Assembly (NCBI GenBank): GCA_949130485.1
Contig: OX422183.1
Span: 16,179,812-16,243,811, forward strand
DNA length: 64,000 nucleotides
Source: Agelas oroides
Lineage: Eukaryota > Porifera > Demospongiae > Agelasida > Agelasidae
Direction: 5' to 3'
Of this stretch, positions 48,597-57,201 are shown piece after piece (position 1 is the first letter of the stretch; every line of letters begins with the position of its first letter). The translations under genes were made by a program, and so were the position numbers. Under the pieces are notes generated by a model. That model was not told where the DNA came from and searched no databases. It saw only the letters and a list, made by a program, of their open reading frames with translations.

Positions 48597-48856
48597 AAGG
48601 GCCTGGTATCTTTTCTCACGTGACGTCAGGATAGGGTTTAATTGTGCGTGGGCGGACCGGGCCCAGAACAGCGAAAAGAGCCAAGGTACCAGGTAACGTA
48701 CCACACATATCTAGCTAGCGGGAGGCGACTGTCTTACACACCAAGCGTTGAGCGTGTAGTCGGTTTAAAATACGTGAAACGCAGCCTGTTCTGCAAAATT
48801 TCGCCATTTTCCGATTACGTCATGCTCACGTGAGGAAAGATACCCAGGCTCTCCAT

Positions 48857-49023
48857 AGTCTCGTGCCCTCTAGACCCCACCCCTCACGAGGAGGAAAAGG
48901 GGTCTGGTTACAATACGACATCCCGCTCGACCCTTGAGGGGCATAACCAAATGCCATTGTCAGGGGTGTCGTATTGTAACCAGACCCTTTTCCTCGTGAG
49001 GGGTGGGGTCTGGGCACGAGACT
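48857..49023. mobile_element. 167-bp MITE with 11-bp direct flanks
   Basis: Ends AGTCTCGTGCCC at both sides (inverted), with nearly 60 bp of further inverted pairing through GGTCTGGTTACAATACGACA. Flanks AGGCTCTCCAT at 48846-48856 and 49024-49034 are identical. It split an older TACCCAGGCTCTCCATAGC terminus. Confidence 0.78.
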
Positions 49024-49092
49024 AGGCTCTCCATAGCTTTTCCATACTGCAAGCGACGGAAAGCTGGGCGGGGCCTGGGAACGAGGCTAGTT

Positions 49093-52000
49093 CACCGTGT
49101 CACTGGGTGAGCCTGAAGTGAGTTCTACTCTGGATGTATCGAAAAATGTGTTTTTGGACACATGCAAGATGCTGTGGGATCAGTAGGGGTGAATATGATG
49201 TTATGAGCTTGCAGGGTGATTCGTGTGCATGGGAATGCCCTAAGTGCACTATCTCCACGCTTCCATTTGCAAACACCAGCGTTATCAGTGATGACGCTGG
49301 TATGGAAGAGGCGCTAATTGGAGACACTTTACTATCTGGGGACGAAGAAGATCTGTATGTAGACCATGTGGATGAGTGTGAAAGATTAGCCAAGCATTAT
49401 CCTCGAGATGTTCGACTAGTGCACTACAATATTCAGAGTCTTCTGAGTGTGCTCGACTCCTTCAGGATTACTCATGAAAGGAAACCTTTCAGTTTAATAT
49501 GTCTGTCAGAAACGTGGCTGACTGAAGATATCGCAGACAGTGAAGTACGACTATCTGGGTACTCTATTATCAGAAGAGATAGGATGAATGCTGGCAAGGA
49601 CAGACGTGGTGGTGGTGTTGCTATTTATGTCGCTAGTGAGCTTAGTGCTGTAAGACGAGCTGACCTTGAACATGAAACTTTAGAGCACATAGTGTTGGAA
49701 GTACGGGTGGAAAAAAGGAAGCCTTTCCTAGTTCTTTGTGTTTACATTCCCCCCCAAAGACCCCGGCTGTCACGCTCTTGGTACTCTCTCGACTGTACTG
49801 GAGAAATGTATTGATAGTGGTCTTGATGTTGTTCTTATGGGAGAGCTCAACTACGATCAGTTAAAGAATGCAAATACCCTAAGTACCATCTGTCACACCT
49901 ATCACATGGACCAATTGATCAATGAGCCCACGCGGACTACACTACATTCTCAATCACTTCTAGATGTTGTGCTCACCACAAACAAGGAGCGAATCTGTGA
50001 TAGTGGTGTGCTCTGTCACTCGATGAGTGACCACTCCGCAATTTATTGCATCTACCAATCTGCTCTAAGGTCCCAGGCTAGCTTTGTCACTTACCGAGAC
50101 ATGAAGCATTTTTGTGCTAATCGCTTTAGATGTGATCTACACAAGGTACCATGGATGGTTTGTGAAGTGTTTGATGATGTGGACGATCAATACCATACAT
50201 GGTACACCTTGTTCATGGAGGTAGCTAACCATCATGCTCCATTGAAGACTAGGAAATGTAGAAAGCGGATGGTACCATGGATGACACCTGAAATCAGAGA
50301 ACTAATGCGCCAACGAGACAAAACTCATCGTATTGCAGTTAAGGAAAGAAGTGAACAACACTTCCAACTGTACAAATCCATGAGGAATCATGTAAATTGT
50401 GAGTTAAGAAGAGCAAGGAAGGAGTATTTTCAACATCTTCTATTGAAAGAATCCCGTACACCGCAAACCTTTTGGAAGAACGTTAAGGTGTTAATGCCGT
50501 CTAAATGTCATGCACCACCATCATCTCTGCAACTCAGTGGCCGCCCTTGTTCTGACCCAGTTACCCTAGCAAATGCATTTAATGATTATTTTGTGAACAT
50601 TGGACCAACGCTCAATAACAGCAGAGATAGCTTTATGGACACATCTGTTGACATTCAAGCCAATGGACAGAAACACCCACTTATAGCACCCGACCATACC
50701 AGTGATTCTCCTGGCACAAGCTGTACTCCATGTGAGCAGTTCAGTCTTGAACCTGTATCTCATGAAATAGTTATTGGATATCTTCAGACTCTCCCAGTGA
50801 AGAAGGCAACAGGATGTGATAACATGCCAGCTCGTCTGGTTAATGAGGCAGCTCAAATTATAGGCCCATCTATTATCAACCATTCTATATTGACTGGTAA
50901 TGTTCCTACACAGTGGAAACGGGCCAGGATATCCCCGGTTTTTAAAGGTGGTGATAAATTACAGATGAGTAATTTTCGACCTATCTCAGTTCTTCCAGTC
51001 TTGAGTAAGGTTCTGGAACGAGTTGTTTACACACAACTGTCATACCATCTGGAAGCCAACAACCTATTACCACCCCAACAATCAGGTTTTCGACCAGGTT
51101 ATTCCACAATGTCCCTATTACTGAAACTTCTGTCAGATTGGATGACTGTGATTGACAAAGGATGTTATGTAGGAGCAGTATTCTTGGACTTACGCAAGGC
51201 ATTTGATACTGTGGATCATGGGATATTGCTAGACAATCTGCGTGAAGTAGGAGTAAATTCCCAAACCCTTTGTTGGTTTCAAAACTACCTTGCAGGCAGA
51301 GAGCAGTCAGTCATGCTTGGCAATTCTATGTCATCCTTCAAACAAGTCACCTGTGGGGTTCCCCAAGGGTCAATCCTTGGACCCCTATTATTCTCCATTT
51401 ATGTGTGTGACCTCCCAGGACAAGCTGACCACTGTGATGTTAGTCAGTTTGCCGATGACACAGCCTTGCATGCTGCCTCTAGGTCCACACTAGAGATCGA
51501 ACACCGGCTTAACACTGATCTTATTCAAACAGCCAGGTGGCTGAAGTCTAAGAAACTCCATGTCAATGCTATCAAGACCCAAGTTATTCTTTTTGGAAGC
51601 AGACACGCACTCTCTAAAAATCCAGTATTGAATATCTCCCTACAAGGAGAATGTCTCCAACAAGTGAAGTGTGTCAAATACTTAGGGGTGATGCTGGATA
51701 ACTGCTTGTCTTGGAATGCTCATGTGGATTACCTACAAAAGAAAACAAATAAAGTTGTTAAGATGTTGAGGAGATTGAGGCATACTGTACCATCCTGTGT
51801 AATACAGAACCTCTATACTACTATTGTGTTGCCCTCACTGGATTACTGTGATGTGGTATGGTCTGGTTGTATGAAGAATGCTGCAAAGAAGTTAGAGGTA
51901 GTGCAAAATAATGCTGCTCGTGCAGTTGTGGGAGCACCCTATCGATCGTCAGCAACCACATTGAGAAACCAACTTGGCTGGCAATCTCTACAAACAAGAC

Positions 52001-52463
52001 GGGAACTACATACTGCAACTTGGGTGTATCGATGTCTCAAGCCAGGTGTTACCCCTCCCTATCTACATGACTTATTTCAGCCTATCCAGCATCAGCATCA
52101 CACTCGGTTGAGTAATAATGGTGTTCTTATCCCTAGAGCACATACAAACATGATGTCCAGGTCGTTTCGCTATACAGGTGCTGTTATGTGGAATTCCCTT
52201 CCAGACAATATTAAAGATATTAACAGAGAGAGCACCTTTAGAACTGCATTAAAGACATTTTTTAATAATAGTAGCTAGTAGTATACATATTGTGCTTTTG
52301 TTTTGTTAACTTTTTCTATCTTCTGTATTGTTGCCTGATATTGCTCCCTATGTTCTGTACTAAAACTTATGTCCTGATATATGTTCTGTATGTTTAATAT
52401 GCGCCATGTAAGAGCAGCCTATGGCTGAATGGCTCATTAAACTTTCTCACTTCTCACTTCTCA
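49093..52463 (+). mobile_element. CR1/L2-like LINE, 5'-truncated and nearly intact
   Basis: The copy starts directly at the border of the transposon nest, inside a PHD-like zinc-binding stretch. It continues through an APE endonuclease and a reverse transcriptase and ends in a short tail of TTCTCAC repeats (52443-52463), the kind of short tandem tail typical of CR1/L2/Rex LINEs in place of poly-A. Only one frame break is visible in about 3.1 kb of coding sequence, so the copy is young. No target duplication was found. It ends immediately before the DDE transposase-like gene. Confidence 0.83.
49134..52278 (+). pseudogene. CR1/L2-like LINE ORF2 (PHD remnant, endonuclease, RT)
   Basis: The first frame carries a PHD-finger end (HARCCGISRGEYD, then CAWECPKC) and the endonuclease (VHYNIQSLLS, LICLSETWL, RRDRMNAGKDRRGGGVAIYV). 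A 1-nt change in a run of seven C (49749-49755) shifts it to the main 846-codon frame. That frame continues the endonuclease (VVLMGELNYD, where the family usually has GDFN or GDLN, then SMSDHSAIY) and holds the RT (NFRPISVLPVLSKVLERV, SGFRPGYSTMSLLL, FLDLRKAFDTVDHGIL, GVPQGSILGPLLFSIYV, FADDTALHAAS, KYLGVMLD). The C-terminal part (AVMWNSLPDNIKDI) is typical of CR1/L2. The C run could also be a base-calling error. Confidence 0.83.
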
Positions 52464-52612
52464 AATCATGATGCAAAATCAGCGCCGTATCAGCAAGCCA
52501 ACTCTCCTCGGAGTACTGGTGGAACAGACAAAAAAGGACAAGCTTTTTAATGACCTGCTGCGGTTGGTGGAGAAGAAAGGCTTGAAATTCTCCCCTGGCC
52601 AACTTGAATCCC

Positions 52613-52668
52613 CGACCAACTTGAATCCCCCGACCAACTTGAATCCCCCGACCAACTTGAATCCGGGA
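52613..52668. repeat. Short tandem repeat coding PTNLNPP
   Basis: Three units of about 18 bp (CCGACCAACTTGAATCCC), with a partial unit before, inside the N-terminal frame of the DDE gene. It lengthens the frame without shifting it and is probably slippage. Confidence 0.8.
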
Positions 52669-52791
52669 AATCATACTTGACCAGTCACCTCTGCCCTATG
52701 GTACATAGATCCCCCATGAGTCTACCCTTAGTGACCGTGGATGTGAAATACCTGAGCTATTTAAGCCGTTAAAGGGTACAATACTCCTAGC

Positions 52792-54627
52792 TTGTCCAAG
52801 CACCGCAAACAAGAGCACACCAGTTTGAGTGCGTACAAGCTTGCAACACATGTCGCCTCACTCTATGATGCTCTGCTGCTTGCATGGCTGAATACTCCGG
52901 AGTGGCACACTTTTAGGGAAGCAACTAGGAAGCTTGCCCGTGCCTTAAACTACTATCTCTCGTACCTGAGAAGCCAGAACAAGATGAAAATCCACCATGA
53001 TTCTCCAGGCATAAGTGTTGCAGGCAACACCTCCATTCAACTCTTAAAGCCAAACAAAACCCCATCAAGCCAACTCAGCAGGCTCAATGATGCTATTTCG
53101 CACAAACATCTGTTCATCGCTGACTATGCTTCCTCTGACGATGAATTGCAAAAAGGACTCTGTTGCCCTTGTGGCCTGTGTACATGTTCCATTGGAGGTT
53201 CGGTAGGAAACTACCTGTTTGTATGGCCATTACCAGAGCATATCACGCTGGAAGCTTCTCTGAGTGAAAACCAGAAAGTTATCTCCCAGATTCAGGCTAT
53301 TGTTCCAATTTATCACCATCAAGCATTGAGGAAGAAGCTCATTTCCAAATTTGGAAGAATCTCTCCCAAGACAAGTTTGGCAACCCTAAGAGAGTTTTAC
53401 CGAGTAGCTACTGGGGATCAATCTGGCAGTCTCACCACTGTAGAGGAAGAGCTTGATGAAAGACTGCGTGAAGCGCTGGAAATGGAGGACCCAGATTTGA
53501 TGGTCGACCTGTGTGAATTGAACAAAGGTCATAGTGCTAAGTTTACTGTGTTCTGGGAGAAGATGAAGATATACGTCAATGAGTCATCTGCAGTATATGA
53601 ACATCGGCACGGTGAGATCACGTACATGGCAAAAGCAATCTCAATCAGAGACTTGGTTCAAGAGGTAGTGAAAATGTGTTCTGGCAAACCTGTGCCATCC
53701 GAGCAGTGGGTGTTCTGCTCCAGAAATCCTCGTGCTAAGACAGCATCACAATACAGCTCGCAGTTCAAAGTCAAAATGATGGTGCAGAAACGTCAGTTCA
53801 GACACCACCATGTTGATGCCCATCATTGTGCTGCAATATTTCGGTACATGAGAGAGTTTGCCATCTCTTTTCAGGATTTAGCCATTTTTGCTTCACTGGG
53901 TGACAAGCACCGGATCAAAGTGGGTGAACCTCATTATCCAGTTGCAGCAGCCAAACGTGGCAGACGTGTATTGGTGGATCCAAATGAAACATTTGAGGTT
54001 GGTGATCATGATTTCACGAAATTTTCAATCGTTCCCAGTGTCTCATTTGTGATCAAGATACCTGAGACTGTTGAGGGTTCATGGTATGAAGGTGAGGTCC
54101 ATGTAGGATACAAGGATGCAGTCTTTCAACCTTCATCTGTTCTTCGTCATGCTACTGAAGTCCATTCGATTCTAACTACAAAGATTGGCAGCAAAAGCAT
54201 TCTCTTTGTGTATACTGATGGAGGGCCGGATCATCGTCTGACCTCTGTTCAACTCTCTCTTGTTGCTCTCTTTTTGAATTTAGACCTTGATCTTCTTGTG
54301 GTTGGAAGAGCAGCTCCCAACCATTCATGGAAGAATCCAGTTGAGAGAATTATGAGTGTGTTTAATTTGGGCCTCCAATGTGTAGGTATAATGCGACAAG
54401 GCAGCTCAGAGTTCGAAAAGGCAATTAAAAATGCCAACAACCTGAATGCAGTGCGTGAAGCCACAAAGCAATCGTACAAAAATGAAGTCAGCACCTCCCT
54501 TCAACCCCCTCTGCAGCTTTTGACCAGCATAACAAGTTGTCTCAAATTGAAAGGGGAACCCTTTCTCTGTTCGAAGGTGCTAGTGATGATGAGATGGAGG
54601 CTTTCTGGGAAGTTGTTCACCTGGTAG
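52792..54627 (+). CDS. Catalytic core of the DDE transposase-like protein
   Basis: A 611-codon frame with no internal stop; the first codon is TTG because the frame is entered by a shift, not by a real start. A cysteine cluster (CCPCGLCTC) lies near residues 123-131. Candidate catalytic acids are D371 in GDKHRIKVGEP, D476 in VYTDGGPDHRL and E518 in NPVERIMSVFNLGLQ. The spacing of 105 and 42 residues suits an RNase H-fold DDE transposase. Other conserved-looking blocks are MEDPDLMVDLCELN, VQKRQFRHHHVDAHH, VGDHDFTKFSIVPSVSF and FQPSSVLRHATE. No DNA-binding finger of BED, THAP or HTH type is visible. The role is inferred as cutting and joining of transposon ends; it could also be a domesticated gene. 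Confidence 0.6.
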   Translation: MSKHRKQEHTSLSAYKLATHVASLYDALLLAWLNTPEWHTFREATRKLARALNYYLSYLRSQNKMKIHHDSPGISVAGNTSIQLLKPNKTPSSQLSRLNDAISHKHLFIADYASSDDELQKGLCCPCGLCTCSIGGSVGNYLFVWPLPEHITLEASLSENQKVISQIQAIVPIYHHQALRKKLISKFGRISPKTSLATLREFYRVATGDQSGSLTTVEEELDERLREALEMEDPDLMVDLCELNKGHSAKFTVFWEKMKIYVNESSAVYEHRHGEITYMAKAISIRDLVQEVVKMCSGKPVPSEQWVFCSRNPRAKTASQYSSQFKVKMMVQKRQFRHHHVDAHHCAAIFRYMREFAISFQDLAIFASLGDKHRIKVGEPHYPVAAAKRGRRVLVDPNETFEVGDHDFTKFSIVPSVSFVIKIPETVEGSWYEGEVHVGYKDAVFQPSSVLRHATEVHSILTTKIGSKSILFVYTDGGPDHRLTSVQLSLVALFLNLDLDLLVVGRAAPNHSWKNPVERIMSVFNLGLQCVGIMRQGSSEFEKAIKNANNLNAVREATKQSYKNEVSTSLQPPLQLLTSITSCLKLKGEPFLCSKVLVMMRWRLSGKLFTW

Positions 54628-55215
54628 ATGACAGCTTGGACCAGAGTGATACAAGTCGACCCTTCAAAGAAAGCCAAAAGTTGCAAGCCTTCTTTGATCA
54701 CTGCTGTCAAATCCGTCACTATTCTTTTTGCATAAAGAAATGTGGCTCCAGAGAATGCAAAATCTTGAAGCCAGTCCGAATGGATAGTGCATGAGCGCTT
54801 CAAGGGCATACATTATCTGCCGGATCCAGTGATGGGCTCTGATGACCACTACGTCCCATTTACTGATGCATATGGCACTAACACCAGTGAAAATGAGCGC
54901 CCATCTCGAAGAAAGATGAAGACACGGACGTATTCCTCAAGTGAGCAACATGCCTGTAATGCTGGAATTTTGGTTCAGTGTGATGAATGTGACAAGTGGC
55001 GTTTGCTATTCTCTAAGCGTAAGCTTTCTGTCAGAGAACGGTCACAGCTTCAAGGGATCATAGCAGATGCATGTGTCCTACTCATGTGGTGCCACCATAG
55101 AAGATTTAATTCTACCAGATGCGTGTAGGTATACAGAGCCATAACTGTAGTGACCCAATTGATTACTCTGCATACAAAGATGATCTTATTTGTATTCATT
55201 GTGGCAGTTTGAATG
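54537..55215 (+). pseudogene. C-terminal zinc-binding region of the DDE protein
   Basis: Spread over three frames. Blocks are GTLSLFEGASDDEMEAFWEV, FFDHCCQIRHYSFCIKKCGS, HYLPDPVMGSDDHYVPFTDA, YGTNTSENERPS, then GILVQCDECDKWRLLFSKRK, SYSCGATIEDLILPDAC, NCSDPID and LICIHCGSLNDPN. QCDxCxKWR followed by spaced C-x-C pairs resembles a CW-type zinc finger, a histone-tail reader, with a treble-clef-like extension. A second C-x-x-C pair (CIHC) completes a possible metal site. Confidence 0.5.
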
Positions 55216-55507
55216 ACCCTAACTTAATTCTATTGGAATAATTAAGAAGCTTCCTGGAAGGTATGAGAGTGCTTTTGCATGAAAACAGTAACTTTCAGCC
55301 ATTTTAGTGATGTGCGTCATGGGTGGGCGTTCCTTTTATGATGTCATTAACCACAAATTATGCGTGCCTAGCTGAACAGTATGGGTGCTGTCTTCATTGA
55401 TCCGCATTCACTGGCTGTAAGGGCTGAGTATGAAATCTTACAGTTTCTCGTGGTAGAGCGCACATTGCTGACATTGCGCAGTACTGTTTGACTCCGAGGA
55501 CTCACTT
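55216..55507. other. Spacer between the DDE gene and the long-TIR element
   Basis: 292 bp with no open frame of interest. It may hold the 3' end of the DDE gene. No inverted repeat matching the long TIR was found upstream of the DDE gene, so I cannot show that both belong to one element. Confidence 0.3.
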
Positions 55508-55922
55508 CCGGTGTTACAGGAAATTTGATCACTCGGAAATACTATCGCTGCGATAATATTTCCTAGGAAATTTTATCGCCGAGCGTAACTTTTTCCTAGG
55601 AAATATCATCGCAGCCAGGAAATACGATCGCTCACAAAAACAAAAGCAGCATTGTCATTACATAAAATACGAACAGGGGTACATCACTTTCATGTTGTTA
55701 TACTATGTTAGTGAAATTTATATATGAGTCCTACACTTTACATGCTGTACTACAGTGCCATGAATCAGTATCTGGAGGTGGAGTTTTCAGTCCAACACAA
55801 GCCATGTGGTACCATTCCTCACAACCATCACATTGTATGATTTGTATCATGTTGTCGAGGCATTCTGGCATTTCGCAGGTGCAGAACACTTCTATTTCCT
55901 GGTATGGAAACCATGGGCACGG
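55508..55922. repeat. Left arm of the long inverted repeat
   Basis: Pairs with 56784-57201. The only visible differences are two substitutions near the outer end, a 3-nt indel in the GCTGCGATaATATTTCC word and a 6-nt indel after AGGACTCATA. The arm is co-linear from the tip into the PHD-coding part. Confidence 0.85.
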
Positions 55923-55940
55923 ATCATTGCACGTCTCCAC
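55731..55940 (-). CDS. PHD finger, inverted copy in the left arm
   Basis: Minus-strand frame ending with a stop. After PCPWFPYQEIEV come FCTCEMPECLDNM, IQCDGCEEWYHMACVGL and DSWHCSTACKV. The ligands C-x-C, CDGC, H, C and C-x-x-x-C make a C4-H-C3 PHD finger with the usual WYH. It is the mirror image of the copy at the end of the Ulp1 gene and has no upstream partner on this strand, so it is probably a passenger of the inverted repeat, not a gene. Confidence 0.55.
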   Translation of the reverse strand: METCNDPCPWFPYQEIEVFCTCEMPECLDNMIQIIQCDGCEEWYHMACVGLKTPPPDTDSWHCSTACKV

Positions 55941-56980
55941 AGTCTATTGACTTTGCAGTGATGGAAGTGAAGGAATATGAAGAGATCTACAACGTGGTGG
56001 CAGACCAGAACTATCCAGATGGGATCACCAAGAACCAGAAAGATGCCTTGCGCAACAAGGCCAAAAGTTCGCGATTCGAGATGGTCTATTATATTACTGT
56101 GACAAGAAGCGTGGAGAAAGGCAGGTGGATGCTGTGTGTGTGTGTTGTGTGTGTGTGTGTGTGTGTGCCTATTATTATTCAGATTCACTCAGCATGCATG
56201 ATTTACAGTATATTTAGCTTGCAAAATGATATATATATATAGCTGTTCTGGTACAGGATGAGCTGGAAACTATACGAAGAGGAGATAAACTGACAGACAC
56301 CCACATCCAGGCTATCTGATCAGAAGGCAATTCCCTAACATAGATGGGCTGCAGGATCCCGTGTTAGGTGAAGGAAACCACTTCATTCCAAACATAAATG
56401 AAGGCATTCAAATTCACTATGTTGGAAACCTTTGGGTGACATCGTCTAGTGTTGGTGGCAGTCTGGCAGTATACGACAGCATGTTCTCTGGGAAGCTTTC
56501 CACTTCTTTGCAGTGTCAGCTAGCCACCGTATATAAGCTGATGATTTTGAGAGAAGATGGTGAGGTGGTAGACCCACATATCCAGGTACACATTCTGAAT
56601 CTTCCACAGCAACAGGGTGTTGCAGACTGTGGAGTATATGCTATTGCATATACGCTTTCCATGCAGCAAGAGGAGACAGTTTGGAAGATATCGAGTTTGA
56701 ACAAGACAAAATGCGGCAGCACTTAGCTAGATGTTTAACTAAGCAAAAGCTGACTCCTTTTCCACACTCACAAAGGTTAAACACCGTGCCCATGGTTTCC
56801 ATACCAGGAAATAGAAGTGTTCTGCACCTGCGAAATGCCAGAATGCCTCGACAACATGATACAAATCATACAATGTGATGGTTGTGAGGAATGGTACCAC
56901 ATGGCTTGTGTTGGACTGAAAACTCCACCTCCAGATACTGATTCATGGCACTGTAGTACAGCATGTAAAGTGTAGGACTC
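55904..56980 (+). pseudogene. Ulp1-type cysteine protease with C-terminal PHD finger
   Basis: Plus strand. The first part reads EYEEIYNVVADQNYPDGITK and, after a shift near 56080, LLYYCDKKRGERQ, up to a likely donor (gtggat) next to a TG microsatellite. A second part after a tacag acceptor (about 56259) reads DELETIRRGDKLTDTHIQ, then the protease core GNLWVTSSSVGGSLAVYDS, VHILNLPQQQGVADCGVYA. In the local frame from 56361 the aspartate is D39 and the cysteine C90. The residue before W25, where the family has its catalytic His, is Leu24, so this copy is probably inactive. Then FEQDKMRQHLARCLTKQKL and, after another shift, the PHD finger (FCTCEMPECLDNM ... WHCSTACKV). Ulp1 proteases cut SUMO-like proteins; several transposon families carry one. 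Confidence 0.65.
56133..56167. repeat. (TG)n microsatellite
   Basis: About 17 TG units with one break, directly after the probable splice donor in the Ulp1 gene. The valine/cysteine-rich frame over it is not protein. Confidence 0.9.
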
Positions 56981-57201
56981 ATAATATTATATAAATTTCA
57001 CTAACATAGTATAACAACATGAAAGTGATGTACCCCTGTTCGTATTTTATGTAATGACAATGCTGCTTTTGTTTTTGTGAGCGATCGTATTTCCTGGCTG
57101 CGATGATATTTCCTAGGAAAAAGTTGCGCTCGGCGATAAAATTTCCTAGGAAATATCGCAGCGATAGTATTTCCGAGCGATCAAATTTCCTGTAACACCG
57201 G
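56784..57201. repeat. Right arm of the long inverted repeat
   Basis: Inverse of 55508-55922. It contains the PHD finger in coding orientation behind the Ulp1 core, then about 130 bp of 3' sequence and the palindrome-rich tip ending CCTGTAACACCGG. Confidence 0.85.

Larger units (their letters stand above)
46484..49092. mobile_element. Nest of at least four TIR elements
   Basis: The outermost pair is GTTCCCAGG(T/C)CCCGCCCAG at 46484 and its inverse ending at 49092. Inside it lie a long-TIR element (46530-48596), a GGGCCTGGTATCTTTTCTCA unit (about 48599-48851) and a 167-bp MITE (48857-49023). A 39-bp micro-MITE sits in the loop of the long-TIR element. The right outer arm is split by the 167-bp MITE, which shows the order of insertion. 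Confidence 0.6.
52468..55215 (+). pseudogene. DDE-type transposase-like gene with C-terminal zinc modules
   Basis: Coding signal runs through several frames. The start is MMQNQRRISKPTLLGVLVEQ (52468-52680), followed by IPELFKPLKGTILLACPS (about 52745-52800), the 611-codon central frame (52792-54627) and a C-terminal part (54537-55215) with YCIKKCGSRECKILKPVR-like, QCDECDKWRLL, then CIHCGSLNDPN. From memory, cnidarian and sponge genomes hold many uncharacterised proteins with this same series of blocks; the precise superfamily name is unknown to me. About four frame changes and in-frame stops make it a pseudogene or a poorly assembled gene. It lies on the same strand as the Ulp1/PHD cassette 300 bp downstream and directly after a LINE tail. 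Confidence 0.65.
55508..57201. mobile_element. Long-TIR element carrying Ulp1 protease and PHD finger
   Basis: The left arm 55508-55922 and right arm 56784-57201 are inverted copies of about 415 bp. By eye they differ by about two substitutions and two or three small indels (over 99 percent identity apart from indels). Terminal bases are CCGGTGTTACAGGAAATTTG. The outer 130 bp hold repeated palindromic words (TTTCCTAGGAAA, three per arm counting variants, and GCTGCGAT). The inner part of each arm codes a complete PHD finger. The 860-bp loop codes an Ulp1-type protease. No identical target flanks were found. The arms are young, while the coding loop has frame breaks. Confidence 0.7.

Noticed and set aside
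52792-54627. A KDZ-type (Kyakuja/Dileera/Zisupton) or Mutator transposase
   Set aside because: I could not match the blocks around the three acids to what I remember of those families, so no superfamily was assigned.
55508-57201. A Polinton, because Polintons carry a related cysteine protease
   Set aside because: No DNA polymerase B, integrase, packaging ATPase or capsid signal is present; the core fits Ulp1 with a PHD finger, and the element is only 1.7 kb.
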